A stretch of DNA of 64,000 nt. Source: Axinella damicornis. Lineage: Eukaryota; Porifera; Demospongiae; Axinellida; Axinellidae. The position numbers were made by a program, and so were the translations under genes. Location: the NCBI GenBank assembly GCA_963931865.1, contig OZ007517.1, forward strand, positions 186,001 to 250,000, written 5' to 3'. This document shows, in pieces, positions 47,388 to 59,900 of the stretch (position 1 is its first letter; each line of letters begins with the position of its first letter). Below the pieces are notes generated by a model. That model was not told where the DNA came from. It searched no databases and saw nothing but the letters and a program-made list of their open reading frames with translations.

Positions 47388-50300
47388 CGTCCTCTAATAT
47401 TGTCACATGGTGAAGTCACAGTGGTGCTTACAGCAAACTTGTGGCTTTCACCCTCACTGCTGTAGAATCTGATGGTGTCGGCGAACTTGACTGCCAGAGG
47501 GCTGAATGAACAAAGAAGAATGTCATACACCACTCCAGAGGTGATGCGTTTGACTTGCATAAGTTGTTGAGCAGCCTCAGTCCCAGGCTAGTATGAGCAC
47601 GTGGAGCAGAGCCTGGGAATGAGGCGACTCAAACTATGTTGGTCAACAAACCATGATGCAAAGAGTGAGGCTATGGGTTCAAAGGTTGAAACTGAGTTCC
47701 ATCCATTGAACGTATCTTGACCTGAGACCAACTTACACCATGAGTTTGCGGTACCACTTCTTGGTCTGTTTACGGAGGGGGGAGAGACGTGCGTCCAGGG
47801 AGTCTAAGTGGCACACTGTCACCAGACGCAGAAGCTCCTGAAACTCAGCGCAGCTCAGGGGCTCAAAGTGAACCTGCAGGGCAGTCAATATCTTATCAGC
47901 TCAGGGGCTCAAAGTGAATCTGGACGACAGTCAATAGGCTATTTGTCAGGCACTGTAGGTTTCAGGGTCAGATGGCACTGGAAGTCACATCAATACCTTT
48001 AGAGACCATGGCAGGTGCTAATTATTGCCAGTGCGATATATTCTAACTGAGTGCAGCCTATCTCAAAGATCAAAGGTGTGTAGGAATTCACGCACTGAGG
48101 ATGGCTTTGTGTCCGTCCTCTGTTTGCCGTACAGCAGTCTCTTCCAGAGCTCATCACGACGCATGTTGCACTGCGCACTCTTGATCACGTCCTGGAGGTG
48201 CTCACGCAACCCCCGTAGTTGCTCCTCCATCACAGCCACATCCAGCACCACCTGTTGCCGAGGGAGAGAGAGACTTGCTGTCAGTCTCTTGCCTACTCAT
48301 TCAGCTTCATTGATGCTAGATCAGTCTCGTTCCCAGGCCCATTTACTGCAAATGATCAAATACTGGCATGGCCTGGGAACGAGCCAGTTAGCAGGTGCTG
48401 GTCATATGCACACTGATGTCTGCAATGTTTGTCTACAGCACAACACTAAAGTGGGCATCAGCTTTGCCAACCTGGGACGGTCCAGACGGAGAAGTGAGGG
48501 AGCCAAACCCCAACTTCCTCCGATGTTTCCGGACGTTAAAGTTGAGTTCGCTCTCATCTCTCTTCTGCTCCAGGGGCCCCAGGGTGGGGGTGGGGGTGAG
48601 GGTGTGGTGGGTGGCACTCAGGTGAGGGGAGTCACACGTGAGACGAGGGAAGAAGTCAAACTTGTTCACAAGAAGAAGAAAGAAGGACAGCTTGAGGTGG
48701 CGAGGACGGTCCTCCACTGGTTGCTGCTTGTACACTGTGAGGATCCTGAGTGGCCAATCAGATTCAATCTTATGACCGAGACAAGTTGACCTGTGATCAT
48801 GACTGCAGATTTTCACCAACACTTCAAAAACACTTTGGCAGCTAGTGTGCTCAGAGCCTTGTTAATCCCAGGTGCTCGGTAGGGTTAGGGTTAGCGCTGG
48901 GAATGAGGCTAGTGTGCTCACTGGTTACTAAGCGTTACAACGAGTGGTACTGATTTGCAAACACAAAACAGCTTGTCAAACTGGTGCAGTTTAGGAGGGA
49001 GAAAAGAGAGGGCTTGCCTGATGGAGTAGCTGTCCTGAAAGTTGAGCAGCCGGGACAGCTGGGGGGTGGTGGTCGGGCCGAGGGAACTGGGGGAGACGTC
49101 AATGAGGAGGCAGATGTCCTCATGGGAGGAGTGGGAGCGGGAGGCACCTGGACACATCTCAAATGTTTCCATGCCAAATACTCCACAGTGAGCAACAATG
49201 TAACGGTAGAGATCAGACGGGTCCACAGCGACAGGCACACACATGCTATCTGCATGAGGGGGAGAGATGCTAGCACGTGACCATGCAGGCAATGAGTTAG
49301 AAAAGTCTGCTGCAATCCATGGCAGCAACACCATAAAGACACAGGTGCCATTCCTTGTCACTGGCAGCTGCTCACCTTTGCAGAGACGGCTCCGGATGAA
49401 GTTTGGTGGCACCTTGTTGTGGTGTCGGAACAGCTGCAGCAGTCTGCGGATGTCAAAGTTCTCAGGAGGCTGCCGATTCCCGCTCAGGAGCGAGAGGAGG
49501 AAGCGCAGATGGAAGTCATGCATGAAAGAGTGTACATGGATGAAGTCCTTGTGGCGGGCACACTCCATCGAGAAGAGGCTGTGCACCTGCAAGTGAAATT
49601 ATATCACAGTATACTACAGGATATCACAGTATACTACAGGATATCACAGTATACTACAGGAGAAATTTCACAGGATATAGCTGCTACCTCTGGGCTGAGT
49701 GTAGTCTGGTTAACGAGGCGGGAGCTCTCTAAAGTGTAAAGCTTCACATGGAACTTGTCTCCCCGGAACAGCAGTTCAGTTAAGATGATGCCTCCGGGCC
49801 ATGACCGCTGGAGACACTTGTACAGCTGTGGGGGAGGGAGGGGGAGGGTCGACCGTGAGGGGGTGCGACTACCAGCCTTCTGTCGACTGGCGACAGTAGG
49901 AGCGCGTTCGTTGATGGTCTGGAAACCCAGAGACTGCAGATACTGGATGTAGAGGGAGAGGACATCCTCTCGGATGGCGTCAAACCAGGGAGGCGGCTTG
50001 TCCTGTCCCTGGGGGAGGGAGAGGAATTCTGTGACGCTGTGGCACCAGCTATGGCCGACATGGCTGACACCGAGCAAAGGCTGCTCACCTGCGTATCAGC
50101 TGTGGATAACAGGGACTGCTGGAGGAGGAGGGGGGACGTGCAGTAGTGGAGCAATCTCGCTCTCCGCTTGAGATTATCGATGGTGGCTGAGTTGACGGGG
50201 GCACTTTCTCCCCCCTTGCGGCTCTGCCAGGATGTGAAGACCTTGCCCAGCAGCTCCTGACTCTCATACTGCCTGCGCTGGTAGGCATGGCTGTCCCGTA

Positions 50301-50926
50301 ACTGCTGTCCGTGGTTGTACACTGGGTCTGCCGAGCGTGGGGTGCACGTGTGGGGGGGCGTCTCCTGGTAGAAGGTTTCTATGGCGACTGTGCCTATTAC
50401 ATGGGGTCGATGTGGGGAGCGGATGGGCATTGGCTAGAGGGTGTAGGGCACAAAGTCACTGTACAAATAGTTGCACAGGTGTTGGCACTGGCCAGCTAGC
50501 TCTCACCTCGTTCGCAATGGGAGAAGCACTCTTCACCACGTTACTGACCACCTGGATAGAACTGCAGTGCTTGGAGGCCGTCTGTAGGGTGAACGGTTAA
50601 TTGTACAGCAGAAACTGAACTCATGAAAATACTTGAAACATTGTATCCACAAATGTCCTCCTCACTGCAATGTCATCAACGATATCTGTGATGTCATGAT
50701 GATCATATTAACTGTGACATCACTGATGTCATCACTAGGTCTGCTATCCATACCTTGGTGCAGTTCTGGATATCCCTGGCATGCGTGTGCTGGAAGAGGC
50801 CCATCTTCTGAGCGAGGATATGGTGGAGAAGTCCTACCCTCATTTGCTGCCACTCCCCCAACACATTCAGCTGGTGGCGCACGCGTGACATCAGTTCCTC
50901 GCTCAGGTTGTACAGCCACAGCTGCG

Positions 50927-50997
<71 letters not shown>

Positions 50998-53900
50998 TGT
51001 GTGTACATGTGTAGGGAGTAATCAAAGTGGACTTCAGATACAAAAGGATTGCACGTGTAGTGACGCATTTCACCTCCATTATTTCTTTACCTGCCAGCTT
51101 GTAACGCTCATTAGCACCAGCCTCTGCCGGGGCACAAAGGCCTCTCCCCCCACCACAGATTGTTGAAGAGGAACCTCCACCCCTCGGACAAACTTCTTGG
51201 AGTCCAGGGGGTAGAACAGTTGTAGGGACTGCTTGGTGTGTGGGTCCACCCACGGGTGGGTACTGCGGTGGGTGAGGTCCGTGGGGTCACAGCACTCCTC
51301 CCACTGCCGCAGATTGCGACCAATCACCATATAGTGCAGATCTGACAGCTCGACCACCCTCTCCACCCTGCTCCAGTCTCTCTCGGGGATGCAGTGAGCG
51401 TACTGGCCGGCAGCTACCTCCCCTGGAAGGGACTTCTCAAAGGTGCTAATGTTGAGGTCTGGACATAGCTGCTGAATGCTTGCAATTGCCTCAGTGAGGA
51501 ACGTCCGGGCTGAGTGGCTCCCCATGAAGGTGTATGTGCAGTAGGTGACAGAGGGAGAGGCCAGCTTGCACGCGCGAGCCAGGTGCTGCGGGATGGTGGT
51601 GTGGTATGTTTCATCTAGGACGCCCGATCGGCCAAAGTGGGCTTCTTGGTAGTATCTGTCTCTGGCCTCCTGCTCTCTACGCAGCCACTCCTTCCCGTGC
51701 CACGTGAGACTGCTCTCCGAGCTTCCCTCCCCCTGCGACCCTCCATTCTCCGACAGAAGAGCATCAGTGATATCCTCCACAATCTTCTCGGTGTCTCGTC
51801 GCGATCTCACTGGGGCATCAGATTTCAACGAAGATGATTCAACACTTCTTGTTGAAGGACTTCTTGCCGGAGGTTGCTCATTTGAAGTTCTCCGACTGCC
51901 AGCTTTGTGGACCTCTCCCTTCTCACTTGAAGCTCTCCGACTGCCAGCTTCATACGCACCTCTCTTCTCGACCTTGTTCCCTGGGCCTTCATTCTCAAGG
52001 AATGCATTCGGGCTATTGGTGGCTGAGTCCCAAACAAAACTGCCCTCTGGCTGTCTTGCGATGGGGAGGGGAAGAAGGCACAGTTCCAGCAGGTAGTCGC
52101 TCATGGCATGCTTGAAGCAAGAGGTAAGCTTGGCTGAGAGGTCAGTCATTCCTGCATTGCCCTTCTCCCAGATGTGCAGATGGAAGGAGTAGCTACCTAG
52201 AGTGAGAGAGTGAGAGGGAGGGAGGAATCACGTTGGAAATGTACAGATTACATCACAACTGATCACCTTCCATATGGTTGCTATGGAAATGCAGTAGCCG
52301 ACCTGTCGGTGGGTGTGGCTCTGAGAGTTCCTGGATCTGACACTGCATGGCTTCCTCAATGGCTTCCTCACGCTGCAGGTCAAGCGGACAGCTCCCGGTG
52401 GCTGGACTCACCACGCCAGGCTGGGGGGCCATTGTACGGCCATGCGGATTCACCAGACTGGCACAGATCACTGCCATCCCTTTGTGAGTGTGATGAGTGG
52501 GAGTGTGATGAGTGGGTGTGTGATGAGTGTGTGATGAGTGTGTGTGTGATGAGTGTGTGTGCAGTGGCTATGCCTCCTCACCTCTGCCTTGTGTGTGTGG
52601 TCGGATATAGAGGAAGAGATGGTCCTGGTGCAGCCCTTGAGGGAGCCCTGTGGCCGTGTAGGCATTGTGCAGCGGCTGGGCAACAGAGAATTGGTCACGG
52701 GTGTCACTCGAGGTGTACTTTGGTCGCAGAGCCATGGCTGAGAGGGCCTGGAGGAAGTAGAAAGTAAAGGCCTCCACTTCTGGGACTCTGATCCACGAGG
52801 GAATTGGGAGGCTCAGGATGTGCGAGGCCTCGTTCGGCAAGGGCTGGAGGAAATGGACGTCCACTGGGTTCAGTCTGAGCTTCTGGTTACGAGCGTACAA
52901 CCCACACATCATCTCCAGGGCAGCATCGTCCAGCTTCATAGAGATGATGAAGGAGAGCCGCTCGATGAGGGAGGTGGAGGGCTTTGCGATGCCGTACAAT
53001 TGCAATACAAGGCTTTCTTGAGGCCGGCCGGGCTGGTAGCTGGGTATCTCCATGGAGGAGCCCCTGAAGTCCGGGTCTGTGACCTCTGTACTCTGCTGGA
53101 TGGAGAAGCTGTAGGAGCTGAGGGATTCCGTCGCTAAGGATGAGGGAGGGCGGAGGAGATTCATCACAACCAGAGGGATAATGACTCGTTGTACTTGCAC
53201 ACATCACTGCGGAGTGTGGTACAGTAGTCTGCCTTACCGTCAATTGCTGTTTTGGTCTCAGAGCGGTCCAGCCCTTCTCCAGCTAGCGACTCCTCAAGCT
53301 CACTGATATTATCCTCTACACGACACAGAGACTCGTCAATCCTGTGATAGTGTGTGTGGAAGGGGGGGGGGGGGGGGGGGGAGGGAGGGAGGGAGGGAGG
53401 GAGGGAGGGAGGGAGGGAGGGAGGGAGGGAGGGAGGGAGGGAGGGAGGGAGGGAGGGAGGGAGGGGAGGGGAGGGAGGGGGGAGGGAGGGAGGGAGGGAG
53501 GGAGGGAGGGAGGGAGGGGATGGGAGGGAGGGGGGAGGGAGGGAGGGAGGGAGGGAGGGAGGGGAGGGAGGGAGGGAGGGGAGGGAGGGAGGGAGGGGAG
53601 GGAGGGAGGGAGGGGGGAGGGAGGGAGGGAGGGGAGGGGAGGGAGGGAGGAGGGAGGGAGGGAGGGAGGGAGGGGAGGGAGGGGGGAGGGGGGGAGGGAG
53701 GGAGGGAGGGAGGGGAGGGGGGAAGGGGAGGGGAGGGAGGGAGGGAGAGGACTTTGCATGCCCCACAGCTGTTTGACAATGTTTGCACGAGTGGATGCGG
53801 CACTTCTTACTTGAGGTAGAATATTGTCTCCTCCCCGGTCTCCTTCACGTCCTGTAGGACGTACACGTCCACCCTGTTGATCACAGCAAAGGCGTCCAGG

Positions 53901-56900
53901 GCTGTCCGGGTGATACGCAGAGCGGCTTGTGCTGAGAAGGAAGTCACAGGCAGAGACAGGATTGAAACAATCTTTGTGATCATGGCTGCCGACTGACTCA
54001 CTCTTCATGGCCTTGAGCCTCCAGTGCGGTGTGATGTGCTTCCTCCACTGGATCCCACACATGAACTCCTGCGGCAGGAACCCCTCTCCCCCCTGCCCAC
54101 TCTCCCGTTCCCCCGGCAGCTGAATCTTGTCCACCCAGGCATCAGGGGCCGACTCTGGCAGCAGCAAGGGGCTGCACAGCCGCGTATCCAGCATGTCCTT
54201 CAGCAGGTACCACTGGTTGGTCTTGTGGCACGTCTGACGAATCTCCTTGACAACTTGGTCGCACAGTGGGCGAAACCGTTTCAATTGTGACCCCACTTCT
54301 TCATGGGAACTCCTGAGGGTATGTGTATTCATATTGTCACACTCACCACCATAATACACATTCACAGCATAACTCTCTGTACGTATCTCTCAGTTCAGCA
54401 CTTTCAGCTCTCAGTATACCCCTCAGTATACCATATACCCCTCAGTATACCCCTCAGTATACCATATACCCCTCAGTATAACTCAGTATACCATACACCC
54501 CTCAGTATACCCCTCAGTGTATGCACCAATACCTGGTCTGGAAGTACACTTCCACCTGGTGCTCCAGCACACATAGCACCAGCCATAGCTGAGACGCCTC
54601 TTCTTGGTGGTCGCTGTCCAGAGACGCCGCCAGCCGGCCAGACAGACTGCTGAGGCTGCCGCTCCGACTTGCATCATACTCCACACTACTGACACTCTCA
54701 TAGCTGCTGAGCTGGGGAGGAGGTGTGGGGGTGTGGGAAGTGGGGGTGTGCCCTCGGACGAACCCTAACGAGGCAGATCTGCGGTGAGTCCTGCTCTTAG
54801 GGATGTAGGAGAGCTGGGATGGTGTGAGAGTGTGATCCTCGAGATTTGGAGAAACTGAATTCCGTCGTCTCAGCTCCACACGCAATTCTTGTTCCTCCAA
54901 GTCAGGGGTGTCTTCCTGGGAGCGGGACGGGCACAGCCGTGGAGTCAGGTAGTAGTAGTCCTGGACCTTCACAATGGACAGTGTGGGGCCCTCAATTGAC
55001 TCCAGCAGCTGGGGGGGGGGGGGGGGGGAGAACGTTCGCAATGGGATAAAGTTTTCTAATGTGTGTGCAAGTTTAGCATTGTTCCTACGCTCTGTGTGTC
55101 ACTGTCATGTGACCTGCCACCTGGTCTGCTCTTATTACCAAGCAATGTCATGTGACCTGCCACCTGGTCTGCTCTTATTACCAAGCAATGTCATGTGACC
55201 TGCCACCTGGTCTGCTCTTATTACCAAGCAATGTCATGTGACCTACCACCTGGTCTGCTCTCAGAATACAGTGGTCAAAGATCCGCTCCCAGGCCATATG
55301 TTTGAGCTACATATTTAGCTAGGTATCTTGGGCTAGGAATGAGATACGAAGCTGGGGTTTGCACCATTGTGATCAGCATGAATGGAGCATTCCAATGACG
55401 TATATTTTGCAGTAGGTTGAATATTGACCCAAAATCGTGAAAAACCATGGATTATAGCCTTTGGTCGAGTGCGATTTTTGACAAAAATGTGACCGACAAT
55501 GAAAACCATTTCAAGGACATCATTTGAAAGTTCTATTCATGCTGATCACAATGGTACAATTCCCAGCTTCATATCTCATTCAGATGCTGAGATACAATGC
55601 AACTTTCCTTGGACGATAGACTCCTATGCTCTTGAGCAATAGCTGCCATGCCCTGCCCTGGTCTCGCGTGGTCAGACCGGAGGAAAGGGCCTGGGACACA
55701 CCCACTCTATGGCCATGTCCAAGACCCATTCCCTCTGTGGAACAGGGTCTGCCACGTGAGACTAGCATCCTCACCAAGATGAAGTGGGACATGGAGTGGC
55801 TGACCCCAAACACAAACTTGAGGGGCACGTGCTGGATGAGGCAATTCTCGCTCTTGCTCGTCTGCACGTGGGTGGCCACCGCCTGAAGGAGGGGGGCGGT
55901 GATGGGCGTGGCATCACGGGACACTGAGATGAGCTCGTCCCTGATCAACCACTCCGTCTGTGAAGATGAACGGACCTACAGTCATGCCTACCAGCAGCTA
56001 GCACACATGTAATACAAGTGTTTACATGCTGAGATTTTAGAGAGAAATGGAAAATGTTACAGCATCACGGCCACCTTGCGCTTGAGGCCGAGTGCAGTGG
56101 AGTGGTAGACAGCGGGGAGCCCGGGAGGAGCCACCTCACCCAGAGGGAGGACACTGCAACCAAAACAGCTGCGTTGTGAGACTGGACAGAATAGGGTACT
56201 ACACCCAGGGAAGTTTCACCTTTCGTTATCCCTGACATCTTGCACAGCTGGTTGGGGTTGTGTCTCGGGGGAGAAGGAGTAGAAGATGAGATCCAAGCTC
56301 ACAGAATAGCTCTCGGCTTGGAAGGTGTCCGACAGCACTGACTCTGGAGGAGCGTGAGATACAGGAGGAATTCTATAACTTGTCTTATCTGTGACTACAA
56401 GAGAGGAGTAGTCTTGTACAGGCTCTCTTTGGGAGGGTTGGATTAGCCTTGTTTCCAGCTCTACCTGAGCAGGAGGGGGGTTTGGGCTTGAAATCTCAAA
56501 GCGGGGGGGGAACATTTTCAAGGGCCCCTCCCCCAAGGAAACCCTGCTAAAGTACTAGGTCCTAGCGGCTTACTGAGGCAGACAGGCAGTCCTGGTGAGG
56601 GCAGAATGACAGCTGCGCTGTTGCTCTCCCGGGTCTCATGGTTAGTGACAGTGCAGACAATCTTGAGGAAGAGTGGAGCCACCGTCCACTGGGAGTCCTC
56701 CTGGGGTCGTCCTGGAGTACCTAGCTTGTCCGGCAGAGAGAGGGCAGAGAGGAGGGGAGAGAGAGCCAGGTCCCCCTCACTACTGGGAGTCTGGCTGGCT
56801 CGATCGGGGATCTCTGTCGATATATCCGTGTTTCCCTCGTAGTCTTCGGTGAAGGAGAGCTTGTGGATGGTGGAGGGCTCACTGCCGGGCGAGCCAGGGA

Positions 56901-59900
56901 CCCCCTCCTCATCGTCATGATCAGAATTGGGCAGATCAAAGTCCGGGAAGAGTTCTGGACTAGGAGCAGACTGCAGGGACAGAGGTGGAGGGAGAACGCA
57001 CACACTGCAATCACCAGTAGACACACGTGCATACACACTCACCCACAACCCCACCCACCTTAGGATGTTCTCTCTCACGACCCATGTTCAGCCAGTAGTA
57101 CCCCCCCCTCCCCCTCCCACACACACTCACCCACAACCCCACCCACCTTAGGATGTTCTCTCTCACGACCCATGTTCAGCCAGTAGTACCCCCCCCTCCC
57201 CCTCCCACACACACACACCCACAACCCCACCCACCTTAGGATGTTCTCTCTCGTGCCCCGTGTTCAGCCAGTAGTATCCCCCACACTCAGGCACCCCCAC
57301 AAACCCCAGCTCTGCCAGGTATCCTGAGAAGGCCTGGTCCACCTCGCTCTTCCACAGGGTACAGTGCGGGGCTGAGGAAGGCTCCCTGGGGGCGTGGCAC
57401 ACCTGGCAGTTGGACTGTCTCCGGCTGAGCAGAGCTTCTAGCAGGTGGCAGAGCACTTCTGTGTTCATTGGGACAGACTTTTGGTACACTTCACCGATGG
57501 TAGCAGGGAGGTGTGTGGAGGCATGGGGGCATAGCGCGGCAATGAGGGGAGTGAGGTCCACAGAGAGGGAGGTCTGCCTGCAGACGGTGAGAGCAGAGAG
57601 GAAGTCCTCCTGGGTCAGCTGCGACCGGCTGAGGAGAGTGGAGTGCATTGTGTGCAGGTAGGAGGAGAAATGGATCACCCGCAGCTTGGAGACAAGCTGG
57701 GCGAGGCCGTCCTCGGGGAACGATCCACCGCTAGAGGTGGCCTGTTGCTGCGGAGGTGAGAGGGAGAGATGCTGGTAGACGTCTGGCTGTAGGATGGGCG
57801 GGGCTGGTTGGGCGGGGTCAGGGTCCATGAGGATCTGCTGGTTGCAGCAGAGCAGGACAACAGGGAGGGAAAATGCCTGCGGTGAGTCTGAGTCGTCTTC
57901 CCTCTCTCTGGTATCTGGGTGGAGGCTGAAGTAGGCCGGGACCAGGAACATGAACAAGCTGTCTTGCTGGGACTGGGCAAAGCACTTCCACCCACGCCGA
58001 GTTGCATCTTCCCTCAGGTAGGACACCCTGCAGAGCTCAGCAAGGGACTCGGAGGCTAGCAGGCGGCAGAGGAGGGGCTGGAAATCCGTGACAGATACCT
58101 CTGTGGGTGCTACACCTCTCAGCTGTTGCAGGAACTGCTCCCGGAAGGTTCTGTTGAGCGGCGAGCAAGAGGAGAGGTTCAGAGTGGCAGCAGTGTTCAC
58201 TGGAGGTGGGAGGGAGGGAGGGAGGGAGGGAGGGAGGGGGGGGGGGGGGGGGGGGGGGGGAAAGAGGGGTAAGTGTCAGAATCAAACCCACAGCCTCAGT
58301 GTACCCCATGAACTGACACTGACCCTCAGAGAAGGTGGTCATGGTGAACCCGAGCACTCTGGACTTGTCCAACAGACTGGAGAGCTGGAAGGGAGAGCTG
58401 CAGCTCTTGACAGCAGGTCTGACGTCAATGCCGACCATCTCTCTCGCCTCCTCCCCCTCATCCAGAGGGAGCTGGGGGAGTCGCCTCTCACAGCAATGGC
58501 GCAGGAAGAGGAAGGAGGACATGGCTGCGACCAGCTTCTCATCTTCTGCTTGTAACTGAAGAGTTACATCATCATTACATCATTTCAAGGTTGCATCATT
58601 GGTTAACTTTCACCAGTGGATAACAATGCATCTCCATTCACATGCTAATCATGTGATCAGTGACTGATCTCCGTACTCCCTCGCAGATGTACCTTGTCAC
58701 TGATTTGGCTGTGGTGCAGCCCCTTGAGGTACTGGAGACCAGGTGGGGCTTCTAGGACCTGGCCGTACTGGGGCTCGACCCACAGCTCCGTGGTAACACA
58801 CTTCAGGTTTTCATCAGCGGGAAAGATCACATACTGGAGCAGCATCTGGAGACTTTTGGATTGACTGTTGGATTGCTGGGAGGAAGGAGGGAGGGAGGGA
58901 GGGAGGGAGGGAGGGAGGGAGGGAGGGAGGGAGGGAGGGAGGGAGGGAGGGAGGGAGGGAGGGAGGGAGGGAGGGAGGGAGGGAGGGAGGGGGGAGGGAG
59001 GGAGGGAGGGAGGAGGGAGGGAGGAGGGAGGGAGGGGGGAGGGAGGGAGGGAGGGAAGGAGGGAGGGAAGGAGGGAGGCAGGGAGGGAGGCAGGGAGGGA
59101 GGGAGGGAGGGAGGAGGGAGGGAGGGAGGCAGGGAGGGAGGGAGGGAGCTAAAACACTACTGGTTCATCGTGTGTAGTAATACAGCCATACCTGCATAGT
59201 GAGCTGTACTGCGAGTGTGACAACTCCGTTGTGCGCACTGGTGAGGTGGAAGCCTTCCTTCAGACGGTGCCTGCAGCCATCACCATATACACCAGTGAGT
59301 GTATGACTGTGAGTGTGTGGGAGTGCCAGTGTAAAACATTTGCAGTTACTGATGTGACTTCACCTGAGCAGCGCGCTGGGGATGGCTGGGCCGCAGTGAG
59401 GAACCCGCCACTGCCAATGGGTGCAGGAGAGGTAGTCCATCTGCAACTGACGCTCCCCCTCCCCTCCCCCTACCAGCGAGAGTGATTGCGTGGCAAGATG
59501 GCCAGGCAGGTTGTCATAGCTGGGAAACGAACAAGTACTCAAGTGAGCATTAACCAATCAGATCCTTAATCTGAGTCATGAATGTGACATGCAATATCAC
59601 TACTACTCACCGAATCATAACCCTCTGCAGCTGCTTGTCAATCACGGTGGCACAGGGTTTCGCTTGCTGTGCGACCTTTGACCTTCGCTTTGTACCGTGT
59701 CCCGTTGTTTTCTCACTCCCTCCCAGTTTGCGGAGGTCACAGTAGAGTGACTGCAGTGACTCAGACTGCAGGGTGTGGGGGGTACCCTCAATGTGCCCCA
59801 CATGGAGTACGACACAGGGGTGCTTCTGAGCGACGCGGATGAAGCAGAAGTACTTGGGCGACTCTTTGGAGGGGAGGAATTGGATGAAGGAGTGGTTCTC

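Noticed and set aside
48880..48895. Telomere-like gggttagggtta
   Set aside because: Only two units, inside the loop of a foldback element; not a telomere or an interstitial array.
53164..53819. Leu-Pro-Pro-Ser and Gly-Gly-Arg-Glu open frames
   Set aside because: Caused by GGGA repeats in an SZT2 intron; the flanking SZT2 exons are real, but the repeat part is not coding.
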